Assembly (NCBI GenBank): GCA_029990175.1
Contig: JARKIP010000038.1
Span: 26,977,501-27,041,500 of the forward strand
Direction: 5' to 3'
Length of the DNA: 64,000 bases
Origin: Petunia secreta
Lineage: Eukaryota > Streptophyta > Magnoliopsida > Solanales > Solanaceae
In this document: one piece after another, positions 11,385-24,872 of the stretch
How the letters are laid out: each line of letters opens with the position of its first letter
Position numbering within the stretch: position 1 is the first letter of the stretch
Notes under the pieces: model-generated
Database searches by the model: none
What the model was told of the DNA's origin: nothing
Seen by the model: only the letters and a program-made list of their open reading frames with translations
Made by a program: the position numbers and the translations under genes

Positions 11385-14300
11385 TGACACGACCCGGATT
11401 TCTAGCTAGGCCATGCGGGAACCTGACATCCTCCCCCTAGACCCGTCGGGCGAACCCTTACTAACAAAATTAGGAAAATAAATATAAATTCAAAGGCTAA
11501 ATAAGAATAAGACTTAGAAAAAGCACAGGCATACTGATACCTCTAAGCTGTACAAAAGAAATTACAGCTGACTACCCAACATATTAGGTTTAAGGCTATC
11601 CAGACTATACATCTAAGAGTACAAAAGAATACATGCGCCTCCTGAAGGGAGCAAAATACAACTGAATTAATAAACATACTACTGGTGGCCATCCTGAGCA
11701 GAAGGTGGCTCACCCTGACAGCTGAAGTTGTCTTCGCTCCTTAACAACATGGCGAATTCAATCCTGGAGCGAACCTGTCGAAATGAAATAAATAGACAAG
11801 AAACAAACAACAAACAAGGGTGAGTCAAAAGACTCAATAAGTAGGGGCAGACTAGCCACTTAAAGAATAGGATAGCTAGCCAGGCAGAAGAGCTAAGCAA
11901 ATACAAATGAGAAACACATGCAACTAAAGCATATAAACCAATTAGGGACACAAAATAGCCAGAAACATATAGGCAAACTGAAATATGTCCACAACATGTT
12001 ATACCTATCGCATACACAAAACACAGCATGATAGTCACACCGTAGTCAGCATGTGGTGCAATAAAATGGGATGAATGCGGTATGATGCAATGCAGTCACA
12101 TGAGCCTGATACCTATCTCTGGCGCGGGACTCTCATATATATCCCCTACAGGTGTGTAGGCCGAGCCAACCATATACAACCCGCATAAGCATGCATGTCG
12201 AGCCAACTTCATATGATGTATACCCCCTGCGTTATGCGGGTCGAGCCAACCATATAGGCATACATCCTCCTACAAGCGTGTAGGACGAGCCAACCGTATA
12301 GAACCCATGTAAACGAGCCAACCATGTAGGACCCATGTAGGCACGCATGTCGAGCCAACCATATGTGATGTATACCCCGTGCGGCATGCAGGTCGAGCCA
12401 ACCATATAGGCATATATCCTCCTACAAGCGTGTAGGACGAGCCTACCATATAGAACCCATGTATGCACGCATGTCGAACCAACCTCATATGATGTGTACC
12501 AATTACGGCGTGCAGGTCCAGCCAACCATATAGGCATACATCCTCCTACAAGCGTGTAGGACGAGCCCACCATATAGAACCCATGTAGGAATGCATGTCG
12601 AGCCAACCTCATGTGATGTATACACCCTGCGGCGTGCAGGTCGAGCCAACCATATTGGCATACATCCTCCTACAAGCGTGTAGGACGAGCCCACCATATA
12701 GAACCCGCATAGGCACGCATGTGATGTATACCCCTGCAGCGTGCAGGTCGAGCCAACCATATAGGCATACATCCGCCTACAAGCGTGTAGGACGAGCCAT
12801 CTGCGTTAACAGTATCAAACCGGATCATAGATCCCCTGCAGACTAAACCGACCAGCATAAAATACAACAAATATTAACTCATACGGTGTAAATCATTCTT
12901 TTCAACAAAAAAATCCGCATAGTAAGTATGCATTTATCGGCAGCTATGCATGAATAGAGACATACATAGACAAATCCACAGGCATAAGGCCACAAAGAAA
13001 TGGACAGAAATCACTCACCGTCTACCAGGAGATATATGCAATAATAATCCTTCACCAGCTCGGGACTCTCATTGATTACCGGAAAGTATATGTCAAGCTC
13101 AAAACCAAAGTACAATGCTCATATGCTCAATACAATACCAACAACAGGGAACAACATACAATATACAATGTAAATCTAAAGCTAAGGCATAATGAGTACG
13201 CCCATCGGCAGCTACACACGTAACGAAAACGTGGTAGAATATCCACAACGCCAAGGGCCTCTAAAGAAATGGATACAAACACTTACCTTGTTCCAAAGTT
13301 AACACTGCTACTTAACAACCGCTTTGTCCTTTGGATTCATTGTCAAACGATCCCACTGTGTTGAATAAGCAGAAAAATAAATCAAATAAGGTTAAAGGCT
13401 TCATTTCTTACGTCTTAGAACGATCCGATTAAGAACCTGATACCCTATTCGCATACGCGATACACAAGCCAGACCAATGTACAGGGTTAAAAATCACATA
13501 ACCAAATTCAATTACAGGTTGCCCACAACTCCCTGAGTACGAATATATAATCGATTCAATTATCGAGATCCAATTAACCCTTTAACCTATCAATTTACCT
13601 CATTAGAACGATGTCTAATATCCCTATTCCTGCTGTTAAAATATATTCAAACACACATAATAAACTGAAATAATGAATTAACATCATTACCTGGAGGTTT
13701 TGGAGTGAAAATTTTACTATTTTCCTTCTCATTTTCCTTTCCTTTTTCTATTTTCTTGCATTTTTCCTCTACGTTCTCTTTTGATTTTCTCGTTTCGTTC
13801 TGTTACTGTTCGTGTTTCTCTAATTACATTTTGCTGGAAATGTTAGGCCACCGCCTCTCATTTCATTTCTTTTCCTTTTCTTTTTTAATTTTTCTTTTCT
13901 TTTATATCATGACGAAAATTAAAACGTAATCCTACAAAATTCAGAATAATCCCAAAATTTTCAAGTAAGTTATACAAAATTTATGTAACGTACTTGCTAA
14001 GGCGGATCTCAAATTGGATTCCCGAAACTCAAGATGCGAATTAAATGGAAAAATATCAAATTATTAACTTTCGGCATTTTAACGGAAACTATCCAAACGA
14101 CCTCAAAATTCACTTCCGAAAGTTCACACAGGTCGCAAATAATCATACAAACCTAACGACACTTTTGGATTTCGAATCGGAGCTCATTCACCAAAATTGA
14201 GCTCGAAAACTTTTTTTTAAAATTTTACTGACAACGGAAACTGATACCTTCTTCCGATACCTACCAAACGAAGTTCGATTTAGTTCAAATTTTACAGACA

Positions 14301-14388
14301 TGTCCTAATGGACCTTATGAAGACTTTAAAATTATCGGCACGCCAATTGGAGCCATAACTTCTGAAATGACTACCTAAGGTCGTTTCA
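11385..14388 (-). repeat. 3' LTR of a gag-only gypsy element, copy A (3004 bp)
   Basis: Starts TGACACGACCCGG and ends GGTCGTTTCA on the plus strand, that is TGAAACGACC to CGGGTCGTGTCA on the minus strand, a normal TG-CA LTR. It is preceded by CTACT, the target duplication seen complete in copy B. A purine-rich tract on the minus strand (14389-14405) adjoins the right end, so this is the 3' LTR of a minus-strand element. Related LTRs lie at 28148-31151, 49464-52385 and 55621-57596. It contains a 124 bp minisatellite. Confidence 0.85.
12120..12800. repeat. Minisatellite in the LTR, about 124 bp unit, five copies (copy A)
   Basis: The landmark AGGCATACATCCTCCTAC recurs at about 12256, 12408, 12532, 12656 and 12762, with spacings of 152, 124, 124 and 106 bp. 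Units alternate CGAGCCAACCATATAGG and GTGTAGGACGAGCC. Open frames up to 126 codons on the minus strand arise because the repeat lacks stops in that frame; they are not genes. Confidence 0.8.
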
Positions 14389-14744
14389 TTCTCCTCCACT
14401 TAAACTCTCGTTCGTCCTCGAACGAGCTTAAATCTAAAGCAAAATTCACACAGATAACAAAAGAACTTGGACGACCTTTATAAAAATTCTATGGACATTA
14501 TCTCATGATTACCGAATCAGAATTATAACATGCACATCGAACTCTTGGAATAAAACATATCTGAATAATATCATAACACCATTGCCCTGCTTATTCTGAC
14601 TAGGCAGACCCTTCCTCGATCACGAGAGGAGAGTTTTACATTTTTGTAACAAAGATACATGGAACTCTTGATGGATTAACATGATTCTGTTGACGAATCA
14701 CCTCTTGATAGATTAACATGATTCCGTCGACGAATCACCTCTTC
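14389..14744 (-). mobile_element. Truncated internal part of the gypsy element, copy A
   Basis: Holds the polypurine tract and the first 350 bp of internal sequence, then stops at 14744 where unrelated sequence begins. Copy B continues past the matching point (31470). A 37 bp tandem duplication at 14665-14738 (unit starting CTCTTGATGGATTAACATG) is present here and absent from copy B. Confidence 0.75.
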
Positions 14745-16500
14745 AAATTATAAAAACTGACATTATTTGGTTTGATTTGGTTTTCATGAAAAATAACCGA
14801 AGAAATAACCAAAGCGAACCGATAAATTATATATATTAATATAATATTTTTTATAATGTAATTTAAGTATTTTATATATTTTTCAATAAATTTTGTAGTA
14901 GGTTAAATATTATTGAATTTTATTAAGTCCACTTCAACAAGAAACAAACTCATTTAATCAAAGGAGTGACTAACTTTTAAGTCCATTTTAAAAAGATATC
15001 AATTCATTTAGTCCAAGGAGTCCAATTCCTTCAATAAATTATAGTTATGTCAAGTTCAGTAAAAAATCGGACTCACTGACACATAGACGCATCGATAAAG
15101 TTTAAAGATCTTTTTCAGTAATCACTGCATATTCAACTTAATATATGAGTCATGACATATCGAAAGCAGAAATATCGTGTAAGTGTAAATTTGCTTTAAT
15201 TCTTTATTTTGTTCTAAATATTTATTTTCAATTGCCTCTGTATTTGCTGTAGTGGCAAGAGTACAACATTTTAGGTGTAATTAGATTAAAATTTTAAGTT
15301 GCTCAAAATGGATCCAGCTCGTCTCCATGACACTTTCTCTCCATTTCCTCAAGTACACACTTGGATGATTGCCCCTTGTTCATTTTAGATTTTAAACGCT
15401 TAGATTAGATTAGATTGGCTTAGCTAACATCTTAATTATAATTAATGATTAATTTCGGAATGCACATTCTCTAATTTTGGTAACAAAATACCAACGCATA
15501 AAGTTTGTGCAAACCGTTGCAACTACTCTCATTTTAGAGTTATTACTTTCGTTGTTGATTGTTTAAAAAATGACATTTAAATATAAATTTACTATAGTGA
15601 AATAGAACTATGTATGTCAGTTAATTAATTGTAATAATTTTCTTTTTCTCTCCTGTGCAAGTGATTTTAATTAGTCTACTTTTAAAAAAAATCATGTTTT
15701 TGCTGACTGAGGAGAACAATTTTTTTTCGTTTAATCTAAGAAAATTGTAATGGTTTTTTCTTTTCTACTTACATCAGTCCAATATTTTCTTTTGCTCATA
15801 AGCCTAAACCACAGAAAATCAAATCAAACAAATGTTAACTAAACACCATTTGGTTTAAAATTATAGAGTAGATTACAAAAAACAAAAATAAAAATAGATA
15901 TGTATTTTCAATGGTTAAAAGGAAAATATATAATTACTCTTCCGGTATGTAATTCATTGAGATAAATTTATTTGAACATTACATTGTAATTGAAATAATG
16001 ATATTAATGGCTCACTAAATTTATGAAAGCTGAGATTTCATGGAGAATGATTTCCTAAAATAAACCCCTAACTATGATTACGATATTAGTTAAGTCAATT
16101 TAATTTAAGTCTTTAAAATCTAAATTAAACAAGTGGCAATCATCAAAATGTGTACTTGAAGAAATGAAGAAAAAGTGTAAGGGAAGTGATCTTCATCCCT
16201 CAAGGTACTATAAGATTAAGAGCATACTCGTAGTTCTCTTTATCATTCATTTTTAGGAAAAATTCTCTTTGTCATTTATTTTTTTAAATTTTTTTTTAAT
16301 CATTCTTATTATCTTTATTGTTATTTTGTTTCTCAAAATCCGATAAAACCGAATCAAACCGAACCAAACCGACAATAACCAAACCGATGGATATAACTTT
16401 GATTTGGTTTGGTTTGGTTTTAAGAATTGAAAAACCGATTATAATGGTTTGGTTATGGTTTTAATCAAAAACCAACCAAACCGAACCGTGAACACCCCTA
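14745..16500. mobile_element. AT-rich element with CCAAACC-rich ends, possible hAT-like nonautonomous element
   Basis: The right end (about 16330-16500) is packed with GGTTTGG and CCAAACC words and finishes ACCGTGAACACCCCTA, a terminal motif common in plant hAT-related nonautonomous elements and MITEs. The left end (14760-14840) has the mirror-image GGTTTGATTTGG and GAACCGATAAA but appears truncated at the duplication border. The 1.5 kb between is AT-rich with no coding signal. The family call is from word pattern only; no target duplication was found. Confidence 0.4.
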
Positions 16501-16880
16501 GCCCCAAGCTTTTGTGGGGACCTCGAGTTTAATTATAGTTTTATATTATCATTTTTCTAAAGTATAGTTTTAAAGAGATTTTACTACAAGTTCTAGTACT
16601 TGGATAAAGTGTTTTATTTTGTTGCAAGTTGTTTAATACAACTTCTAATACTTCTAACAATAAACTAGCTATTGAAGGTAGTAGAGATTGTAAAAAATTG
16701 AGTGCTAAAGCTCATGAAGCAAAATAAGAGAATATTAAAATGGATTAGTTATATTATCAATTGAAAAGAAATTATTAAAAGAGAATGATTACAAAAAATT
16801 ATTAATGACTTTGCGTCTAAATGGTTAGAAATTAAATTACGCTTTAAACGAAATATGTGATGATTTTCTTAAAAAAAAAA
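16501..16880. other. Gene-free AT-rich flank
   Basis: AT-rich sequence with no recognisable frame, ending in a run of ten A directly before the MULE terminus at 16881. Confidence 0.5.
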
Positions 16881-17893
16881 GGGGAGATTTACACAAATAT
16901 ACAATCCTATACCCAAAATTACGTAAAATACCGACAGTATTCCACTTAACAAAAAATAACAATAGTTTTTTTTTTTCAAATACATACAAAATATAACAAC
17001 CTACAAACACCCACAATTTCAGAAAATTTTGCCTTTCTTTCCTTACCCACCGCCAGTTTCCTTCCTACGTAAACTACTCTCTCTCAAAAAATCCTTCAAT
17101 CCTTCAATTACACTCCAAAACTAGGGTTTACATTGTGAAATTTAGGTTCAAATACAATTCTAAAACAACATACAATTATTATTGTTCAACAATTTGAAGC
17201 TGCGATTCAGTCAAATTCAAAATATCAAAAGTCGATTTTGCGATTTTGATTCCTGATTCATCGATTTTACAGGTAAGTGTTCGAAGTTTTGTATTATGTA
17301 TTCAAAATATCAATTGTCTGATTTTGTATTCGAAGTTTTGAATTTGAAATTGGCTGATTTTCTATACGAAGTTTTGAATTTTTTATTCTGCTTTTGATTT
17401 TGCGATTATGAATTTGTACATTATTTATACAAAATTGTACATTAGAAGTTTTGAAAATAAATTGTACATTCATTGATTTTTCTATAAAGATATTGCGATT
17501 CTGACGTTCTGTAAATTGCGCAGCTGCTTTTGTATTAGCAGCTCTGTAGCATACACATACATTTCATTTGTTTTAGTGATTTAGTTTTGTATTAGTAGTT
17601 CTGTATTAGCTTCCGCTATTCAGTATTCAAAGTTATGTATGAAGTATTAGCAGTTCTGTATTAGCTTCAGCGATTCAGTTGTTTAAGTGATTCGATTTTG
17701 TATTAGTAGTTTTGTATTACGAGTAATACAATGCGTAATCACTGCACAGATTCATACAAATTCATACAGGCATACAAATTCATACATATTCATACAGGTA
17801 ATAGTAATAACCTGTGATTGTTTTTGCATAGTCACTTTGCGGATTCAAAATGCATACAAATTAATACATTTAATTGCATATCATTGCATGTTT
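16881..17893 (+). promoter_or_regulatory. MULE left terminus and probable transposase leader
   Basis: Runs inward from the left terminus through a pyrimidine-rich stretch (about 17030-17100), a short ORF-free leader containing CTAGGGTTTACATTG and a likely 5' splice site (ATTTTACAG then GTAAGTG at 17272), then repeated GTATTAGCAGTTCTGT words. At 17893 it joins the subterminal repeats, where the intact layout would have the transposase gene. The promoter role is inferred from position only. Confidence 0.5.
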
Positions 17894-18763
17894 GGCATGT
17901 AGTGTGGGCATATAGTTTTGTTACCGGTATGTATAAAACTGTATAATGGTGTATGTCCAGTATGGGTAGAATGTATGTTAGGCTGCATGGACATACACTT
18001 AATTCGCTCGCGTAGGACATACAATTTTATTGGCATGCAATGGGGATGGATTTGTTATCAGAAACGACTTATCTACCTCACTCGAGGGACGCTTCACCAT
18101 TCCAAACCCTCCCCCCCCTCCCCCCCCCCCATTGTGTGAAATTTGTAGTATTTTGTATAAGTCTGTATATGTGAAATGTATGTCATGTTGTGCGGACATA
18201 CCTTTATGGCAGGTTGTGTGGATGTACAATTATATGAAGTGTATAGATCTATAGTATTTTGTATAAGTCTGTATGTGTGAAATGTATGGCATGTAGTGTG
18301 GGCATACAACTTTGTTGCCGGTATGTATAAAACTGTATGATGGTGTATGTCCAGTATGGGTAGAATGTATGTTAGGCTGCATGGACATACACTTAATTCG
18401 CTCGCGTAGGACATACAATTTTATTGGCATGAAGTGGGGATGGATTTGTTATCGGAAACGACTTATCTACCTCACTCGAGGGACGCTTCACCATTCCAAA
18501 CCCCCCCCTCCCCCAATTGTGTGAAATTTGTAGTATTTTGTATAAGTCTGTATATGTGAAATGTATGTCATGTTGTGCGGACAGACCTTTATGGCAGGTT
18601 GTGTGGATGTAAAATTATATGAAGTGTATAGATTTGTAGTATTTTGTATAAGTCTGTATGTGTGAAATGTATGGCAAGTAGTGTGGGCATACAACTTTGT
18701 TGCCGGTATGTATAAAACTGTATAATGGTGTATGTCCAGTATGGGTAGAATGTATGTTAGGCT
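17894..18763. repeat. MULE subterminal tandem repeat, copy B
   Basis: Same unit as at 1171-2073, starts at about 18243 and 18629 (period 386) with a partial first unit from 17894. The C tract in the first unit is interrupted (CCTCCCCCCCCTCC) and is a different length from copy A. Confidence 0.85.
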
Positions 18764-19119
18764 AGCGAAGCTCAGAAGGTAATGTAAGTGCGCGGTGAGC
18801 GTAGTAGCCCCCTCGGGCATGCTCTCTGTACAAGCAAGCAAAGAGCTAGTGAGTGAAAGTGAAAGAGGAGTAAGCAGGGTACGATGAAGCCCTAGGCCTA
18901 ATGTCATCAGATAACAAAGTAGATTTCGCCCTAGAACCCTCCGCAGCCCGGGGCCCAACACGAATGAGCAATAAACTTATTTGGATATCTTGTAAAGCGC
19001 CATCAGCCCAGGTCAGGCAACCCGAAAGGACCAGACATAAACCACCCGCTAAAAAAGGAAAAATAGGACAAGCGATCAAGCTGGCAAGTCAGGGATACAG
19101 GATGGATTTTTCCAGGGTG
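18764..19119. other. Unknown inserted segment, copy B
   Basis: Counterpart of 2074-2429 at the same place in the repeat. The frame from 18901 stays open with one residue change near its middle (Asp to Asn) and few silent or other substitutions. No domain recognised. Confidence 0.5.
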
Positions 19120-19754
19120 TGTGTGGGCATACAGTTTTGTTGCCGGTATGTATAAAACTGTATAATGGTGTATGTCCAGTATGGGTAGAATGTATGTTAG
19201 GCTGCATAGACATACACTTAATTCGCTCGCGTAGCACATACAATTTTATTGGCATGTAGTGGGGACGGATTTGCTATAGGAAACAACTTATCTACCCATT
19301 ATGTGAAATTTATGTCAGGTTGTGTGGACATATATTTTTATTCGAGTATGTATAAAACGTTATGTTAGGCTGCATACACATACATTTAATTCACCACCCG
19401 GTGCAATAGACATGTATGTTAGACAATTTTTTGGGGGTACACAGACGGATTAGTGCAACACAGACTGAAACAACGCTCAAGGGAGGGCGATACACTTCAC
19501 CCTTATTAAAAACCAAGTTCTGAATGAGTGAAAATAGGTGCTAAATTCATTGCATTAACATATAAAAAATTGTATAGACACTGAATAAAAAAGGAATAAG
19601 AACGTCATTATATTAACAGATTGTAAAATCAAACATCCAAAAGCAGATTCCTTGATGTAACTTAGAAACAAAAATAGAACAACGATGTTTTAAATATCAG
19701 TACATTCCAAACTACTTAACATCCAAAAACTACTTAAACCTAATCATAAACTAC

Positions 19755-22700
19755 TTAATGATAAACTTCTCCCCGCTTTGGACCAGCCTTCTTCTTGAAC
19801 TGAATTCCTGTAACCTCATCCCTACTGATGGAATGTTCGTCCTGCTTTATTTTTGCATAGTGCCATAGTAGTGTCCCAACCTGCTACGGCAAATATCAAC
19901 ATCAAAGTCGGCAGGTGGTTGATCGAATCCACATGCAAAATACTCAGCATATGCTGCAATGTACACACCACAGTCGCTGCAAACACAATAAAAATAAAAT
20001 TTAAGTCAAAAGAACTACATAACAGAGATAGTAACAAAAAATGTATTTGTAAAATACATACACTGATCCAACAGCTTGTTTTGGAAGATCTGTAATTGTA
20101 ACAGCGGTGAACGGATCTGTCGCAGATTTATCTTTGAAAGCTGGGTTTAACTTCCAATAAATGTCAGGCCTCGCACCATAGAAACTAGTGACTGAAAGTT
20201 AAAGAGACAAGACAACAACCAATTTTTGAACTAGACCACGCACAGGAGCACTAGATCTTCCACGCATAGAATCAAACAACCAAATGCACCTCTCTTTGAA
20301 TGCCACAACAGCCAAAACCCAGTGAAATTTCTCTTTAACATGCAATAGACTAAAACATAATCAACGTTAATCCATGGGGTGTTTCCAATCAGCCTAAATC
20401 CCATAACATACTGCACTATAGGATCATCATCAGACACCACAGTCGGATTGTTCTTACTAGCTTTGTACGCCTTAAAAAGGTCCTTAACCATATCCTTGAA
20501 ATAGCAGTCAGTAGTGGTGAACTTACGTGAAACATCAGGACCATATTTTCCTTTCTTCCTCAAGTAGTAAAAGACAACATCAATGTGCTGGACATTTTAA
20601 ACACACACGAATCAGAAAAGACTATACATAACAATCAGGAATATAAACATACAATTGGAATAAATGTATACAGGTTCATACAGTTTTATACAAAAAAAAT
20701 ATAGGAAAATAACAATCAGTTGATACACATTCATACAGCTATATACAGACACATACATACGTGGTCATTCAAAGTCCCTCTACTGTGCAGCAACGTCCGA
20801 AACCATTCCTTCCTTTCAACTTTCATAACTCCTAACGTAAAAGGCTGTGGAATTCGGTTAGCTTCTCTTGGATAAAGCGACTTCCTGATGATTCACAAAA
20901 ATAAAACAAAACAAATCATGATGACAAAGGAATACAAAAGGAAAAATACCATCAACAGTACAAAATAAAAGGAAAAATACCTTCGATTGCTTGGCTCGAT
21001 CCCATCCTCAACGCATGCAACAAATGAATTTTCCAGATCTTGGTCAACGTCAACATCAACATTATAAAGAAAAGGATGTTTTATCTGAAAGATTCTTGGT
21101 CCCGATGAATTGAGAACCTAAGGAGACCTGCCATACCTCCCTGGACGACGCATGTGTGCAATCAACTGCTCTGGTGTGGCAGCATCATCTCCATCACTCG
21201 AGATCAAAACAATATGGGATTCCTGCCCATCAAGAACTGGTGCGTCAGGCTGACTGTTGTCATCAGAACATGTATCTTCACTTGGGGCATCCTCTAATAG
21301 GTTGTAAGAATCCATCTATCTACAATCAAAATTTTGAGTAGGTAGGTTATCAGCTGGTACAACCACCACTTCCTTACACATAGACATAGTTCTTGCGATA
21401 GTTGCATCGATCTCATCATACACAGACGGGGGAAAATCAAGAAAATTTGGATCAATAGAAAATTTAGGGAATTGATCACCATCTGGCTTCAAACCAGCTA
21501 ATTGTCCCACACTAACAACCTGCTACCATATATAAAATATATGGAAAATACATTTATGTATAGAAAATACACATAACTACAAAGAAATATACAAAAATAC
21601 AAAAAAAAAAATTAAAAAAAAAACTAAAATAGTAAATGCACTGTCCACACGAGCTTCACTTCCACAGTCCACATTACCAACATGTTCAGAGCCTTCACTA
21701 AAATCCCCAATCGAAAAACTTGGTCCATCATATAAAAGATAAGTAGAATCCTTCTGATCGAGTACTCCACAAACGATACCTGGCATATCCTCTCTGTGAT
21801 CAGCATGTTCACGATGTCTATAAACTCCAGACGCAACAACCTGTATCAAGAAAAATAAATGGTTCAACTTTTCCAGCGGTTCGATCCAAAAATGTCAAAA
21901 ATAAAGACACAAAAACATACACTACTACTAAGTGGGGTAGCAGTATGTTGCACTGGAGTGCAAACTTTTCCAGTGGTTCGATCCAAAAAATAAGAATCAT
22001 GGCCAACAGATGGAGCATCAGAAACACCCTATATACAAAACAATACATTTGTATACATTAGGAAAAGTATACATAAATAATAGAACAGAAGCAACCACAC
22101 ATACAAAAAAGTTGCGTCGCTATCAGTAGGTTGCATAGAAGGACCGCCTTCAAAGGGACTGCCATATTGAGAATCACCAGCTCGATTATCATGTTCATCT
22201 ACAACAAGGCTGCATCTAACACCCTGTTGAAATAACAAATAGTTACAAAAACAAAACACAAAATACAACAATGTATTTATAAAAGAGGTAAGTCATTACC
22301 TTCAAGCGAGCACACACCTCACTAAATGAGTTACTAAGGAAAGTATGAAGATTAGTAAATTGAGAATCAACCTACAAAATAAATACAAGACAAAGTACAG
22401 AAAGGTCAACTTGCAAGCATACAAAATCAACAAGATGCTAAACATAAAAGCAATACATACATGCGTCTTGTAATCCTGAAAGTCACTAGTCAACTGCTGC
22501 AACTGAGCCATAACATCACTTAGATGCACAGGTTGGGACGCATGAACAGGTTGTTTCTGATGCTGCATTTTTTTTAGAGGGGATGGGTATAGACGCAGAA
22601 GCAGGCAATCGAGTGGCAATACGTTGTCTGGGAAGGGCCTTATTTACAATGACAGCAACATCATCCAAAGGAGGCAAGTTGAATTTCTGTACCTCAGCAT

Positions 22701-24563
22701 GAGTTGGAACAATATTGGTAAACACCAACTACAAAAACAAACCACACAATAATCGTTAACAAAATGTGTACAAAGGCATACATATACATTAAAAAAACAC
22801 AATAAAAGTAAATGTAACAATTTTTTACCTCAGCGCTTGTGCCACTAAACATTCCTTTGGACAGATTGCTAAACCTAGGTTGATTGACAATAACTTTCTA
22901 ATTGAGAATCCTAGGAGTTAAGTTACCAACATGAGTAGCAACTTTGCGATCAACCACCGAACAACATTCATAAAACCAAACTTGTACTGCAAGCGGCAAC
23001 CCACCAATACGATAAAATTTCAAAGGAGGATATAACTTCTGGCTAATGGTTTCAAGCAATAACATAAACGAACATTTGCCCCATAGATTAAGTAAGATAT
23101 GCCCCTGATTCAACCAAATCAAAGTGTTCCTTGGGTATGTACTGACCACTGACAGTAGATAACACAAACACATGTAGAAAATACAGAACAACCAACTTCA
23201 CAGCATCTTCATCACCAATCCAACGCTTACCAGTGAAATATTTGATTAACTCACTCCTACGCACCTTTTCCTGATTGGGGAAATAGTTCGACATAAGCCT
23301 ATTAGAAGTAGCATCAACAACAACTATATCATCTCCAAAGAAATTCAAACCTGTTATAACTGCAAAGTCTCTTAGGCCAAAGCACAACCGCGTACCATTA
23401 ACCATAATAGTAAACTCATTGGGGCGGTCTGATATAATTTCTCTTAACATCAAGTGGTGAATTAATTGGTATTGACCAAAAACGTGTGGTAGATACAAGA
23501 AGTACCCAAAGCAGGTCTGCCTAAACAATTGCAACTGAACAGGTGTCAAAGTGTCCTCTAATCTGCTAACAATGTCATAACGAGTTGTCGCAGTCCAGTG
23601 ATCGAAAACAGAAAAAATATCTGCAGGAACATATAATTTGCAGCCATATATATGGACAAAATAAAGAAGTAAAATTAACAATAAGGATATACAAAAGAGC
23701 ATACAAAAATATACAAATTCATTCAACAAAAGAGCAAAAGGCAAAGGAATAAGCAAGAACATACAGAATAAGTCCACATAGGTATGCACATGAATAAGTC
23801 TATTTTAAACACGAAGACACACTTTAAATAGGGGACACACAAAAATATACAAGCAAACACAGGTTTATACATTAATATCCGAGACACATAAAGAAAACAC
23901 ACAGTTTACACAAAAATATACATATTATATCTATTTTAAACAGGAACATAAAAAATATACAAGCGAGTACATGTTTATACATCAATAGCCGAGAAACATA
24001 CAAAAATATACAGGAAAATACACAGTTTACACAAAAATATACATATCATGTCTATTTTACACAAGAACATACAAAATATACAAGCGAATACAAGTTTATA
24101 CATCTATAGCCGAGAAACATACAGAAATATACAGGAAAATACACAGTTTACACAAAAATATATAGATTTAACCAAAAAAATACATAGTTTAGACATGTTT
24201 ACTAGGAAAACATACACAAATATACAATAAAATACAACATGAAAATAAAAAAAATAAAATAATACATACAGTTTCCTCTGAGAAAAATTGATTTTGTGTG
24301 AGAACTCCACACCGGTCAAATTTGCTCCTTTTCAGCTTAACGTCAGCGTCGATTTCATCGATGAAATCGTCATCCACCACACGTTTACCTTTATCCTCAT
24401 CTCTCAACTTCCGTTTACTAGGTTTAACATCCAGCGAAACTTCAGGACTACTAAGTCCAACAGACCGCCCTCGTCGAAGTCCCTGAACAACCGGCGAACC
24501 TTCATGATGTGATTTCATACGCTTTTCACGATCAGACGGTGAACTATTTGACTTTTGAGACAT
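19755..24563 (-). pseudogene. MULE-borne ULP1-like protease gene, copy B
   Basis: Same exon order as copy A: N-terminal basic exon from ATG 24563, DUF1985 region about 23640-22920, low-complexity exons, then the C48 domain with HWVL and SDCGVY. It shares the stops at 23088-23090, 22898-22900, 21316-21318 and 21118-21120 with copy A. It has one extra lesion: near 20340 a base is lost (TGCAATAGAC against TGCAAATGGAC), shifting the frame just before the catalytic His, so the 110-codon frame ends differently. Not expected to make an active protease. Confidence 0.85.
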
Positions 24564-24872
24564 TTTCGATCAAATTGAAGCACGTATTTGAGAAAATCCG
24601 GCGAAAAATTGCCGGCGACAAAACCTTAAATTGATAACTATGAAGAAATTAAAGAGGAATGGAGAGAATAAACTGTAGAGTTGGTTGAGAGAAATGGAGA
24701 AGGCAGAGGAGAAATACAAAAACCGCTAAAATAATGTAGAAAATTCCTGTTTTGCCCCTTATGGTATGTTTTGTACTTAATTTAAAAGTATTGTTATGTT
24801 ACGTAAATTTTGAAAAGTATCGTTATGTTACGTAATTAAGCTGTTTAGAGCGTCAACTCGCGTAAATTTTCC

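Larger units (their letters stand above)
1215..14744 (+). repeat. Segmental duplication, copy A
   Basis: Aligns in direct orientation with 17894-31470. Offsets rise stepwise from 16679 through 16692 and 16763 to 16726 as small indels accumulate. Several paragraphs of sequence are identical and the rest differ at about 1 percent or less by eye. The left border falls inside the MULE subterminal repeats; the right border is sharp at 14744/14745. Confidence 0.9.
16881..24872 (+). mobile_element. Kaonashi-type MULE, copy B, transposase deleted
   Basis: Both termini are visible: GGGGAGATTTACACAAA at 16881 and, on the minus strand from 24872, GGAAAATTTACGCGAG. The 9 bp before 16881 are all A, and the 9 bp after 24872 match at eight of nine positions; with A runs this is weak support for a target duplication. 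Inside are a 1 kb leader, subterminal repeats, the unknown insert and the ULP1-like gene. No transposase is present, so it depends on a relative for movement. Confidence 0.75.

Noticed and set aside
12232..12870. Minus-strand frames of 66-126 codons with repeated VGSSYTLVGGCMPIWLARPA
   Set aside because: They follow the 124 bp LTR minisatellite period and are not coding.
13705..13929. Phe/Ser-rich 74-codon frame that looks like a membrane protein
   Set aside because: It is a TTTC/TTTT-rich low-complexity stretch near the LTR end and is repeated in all related LTRs.
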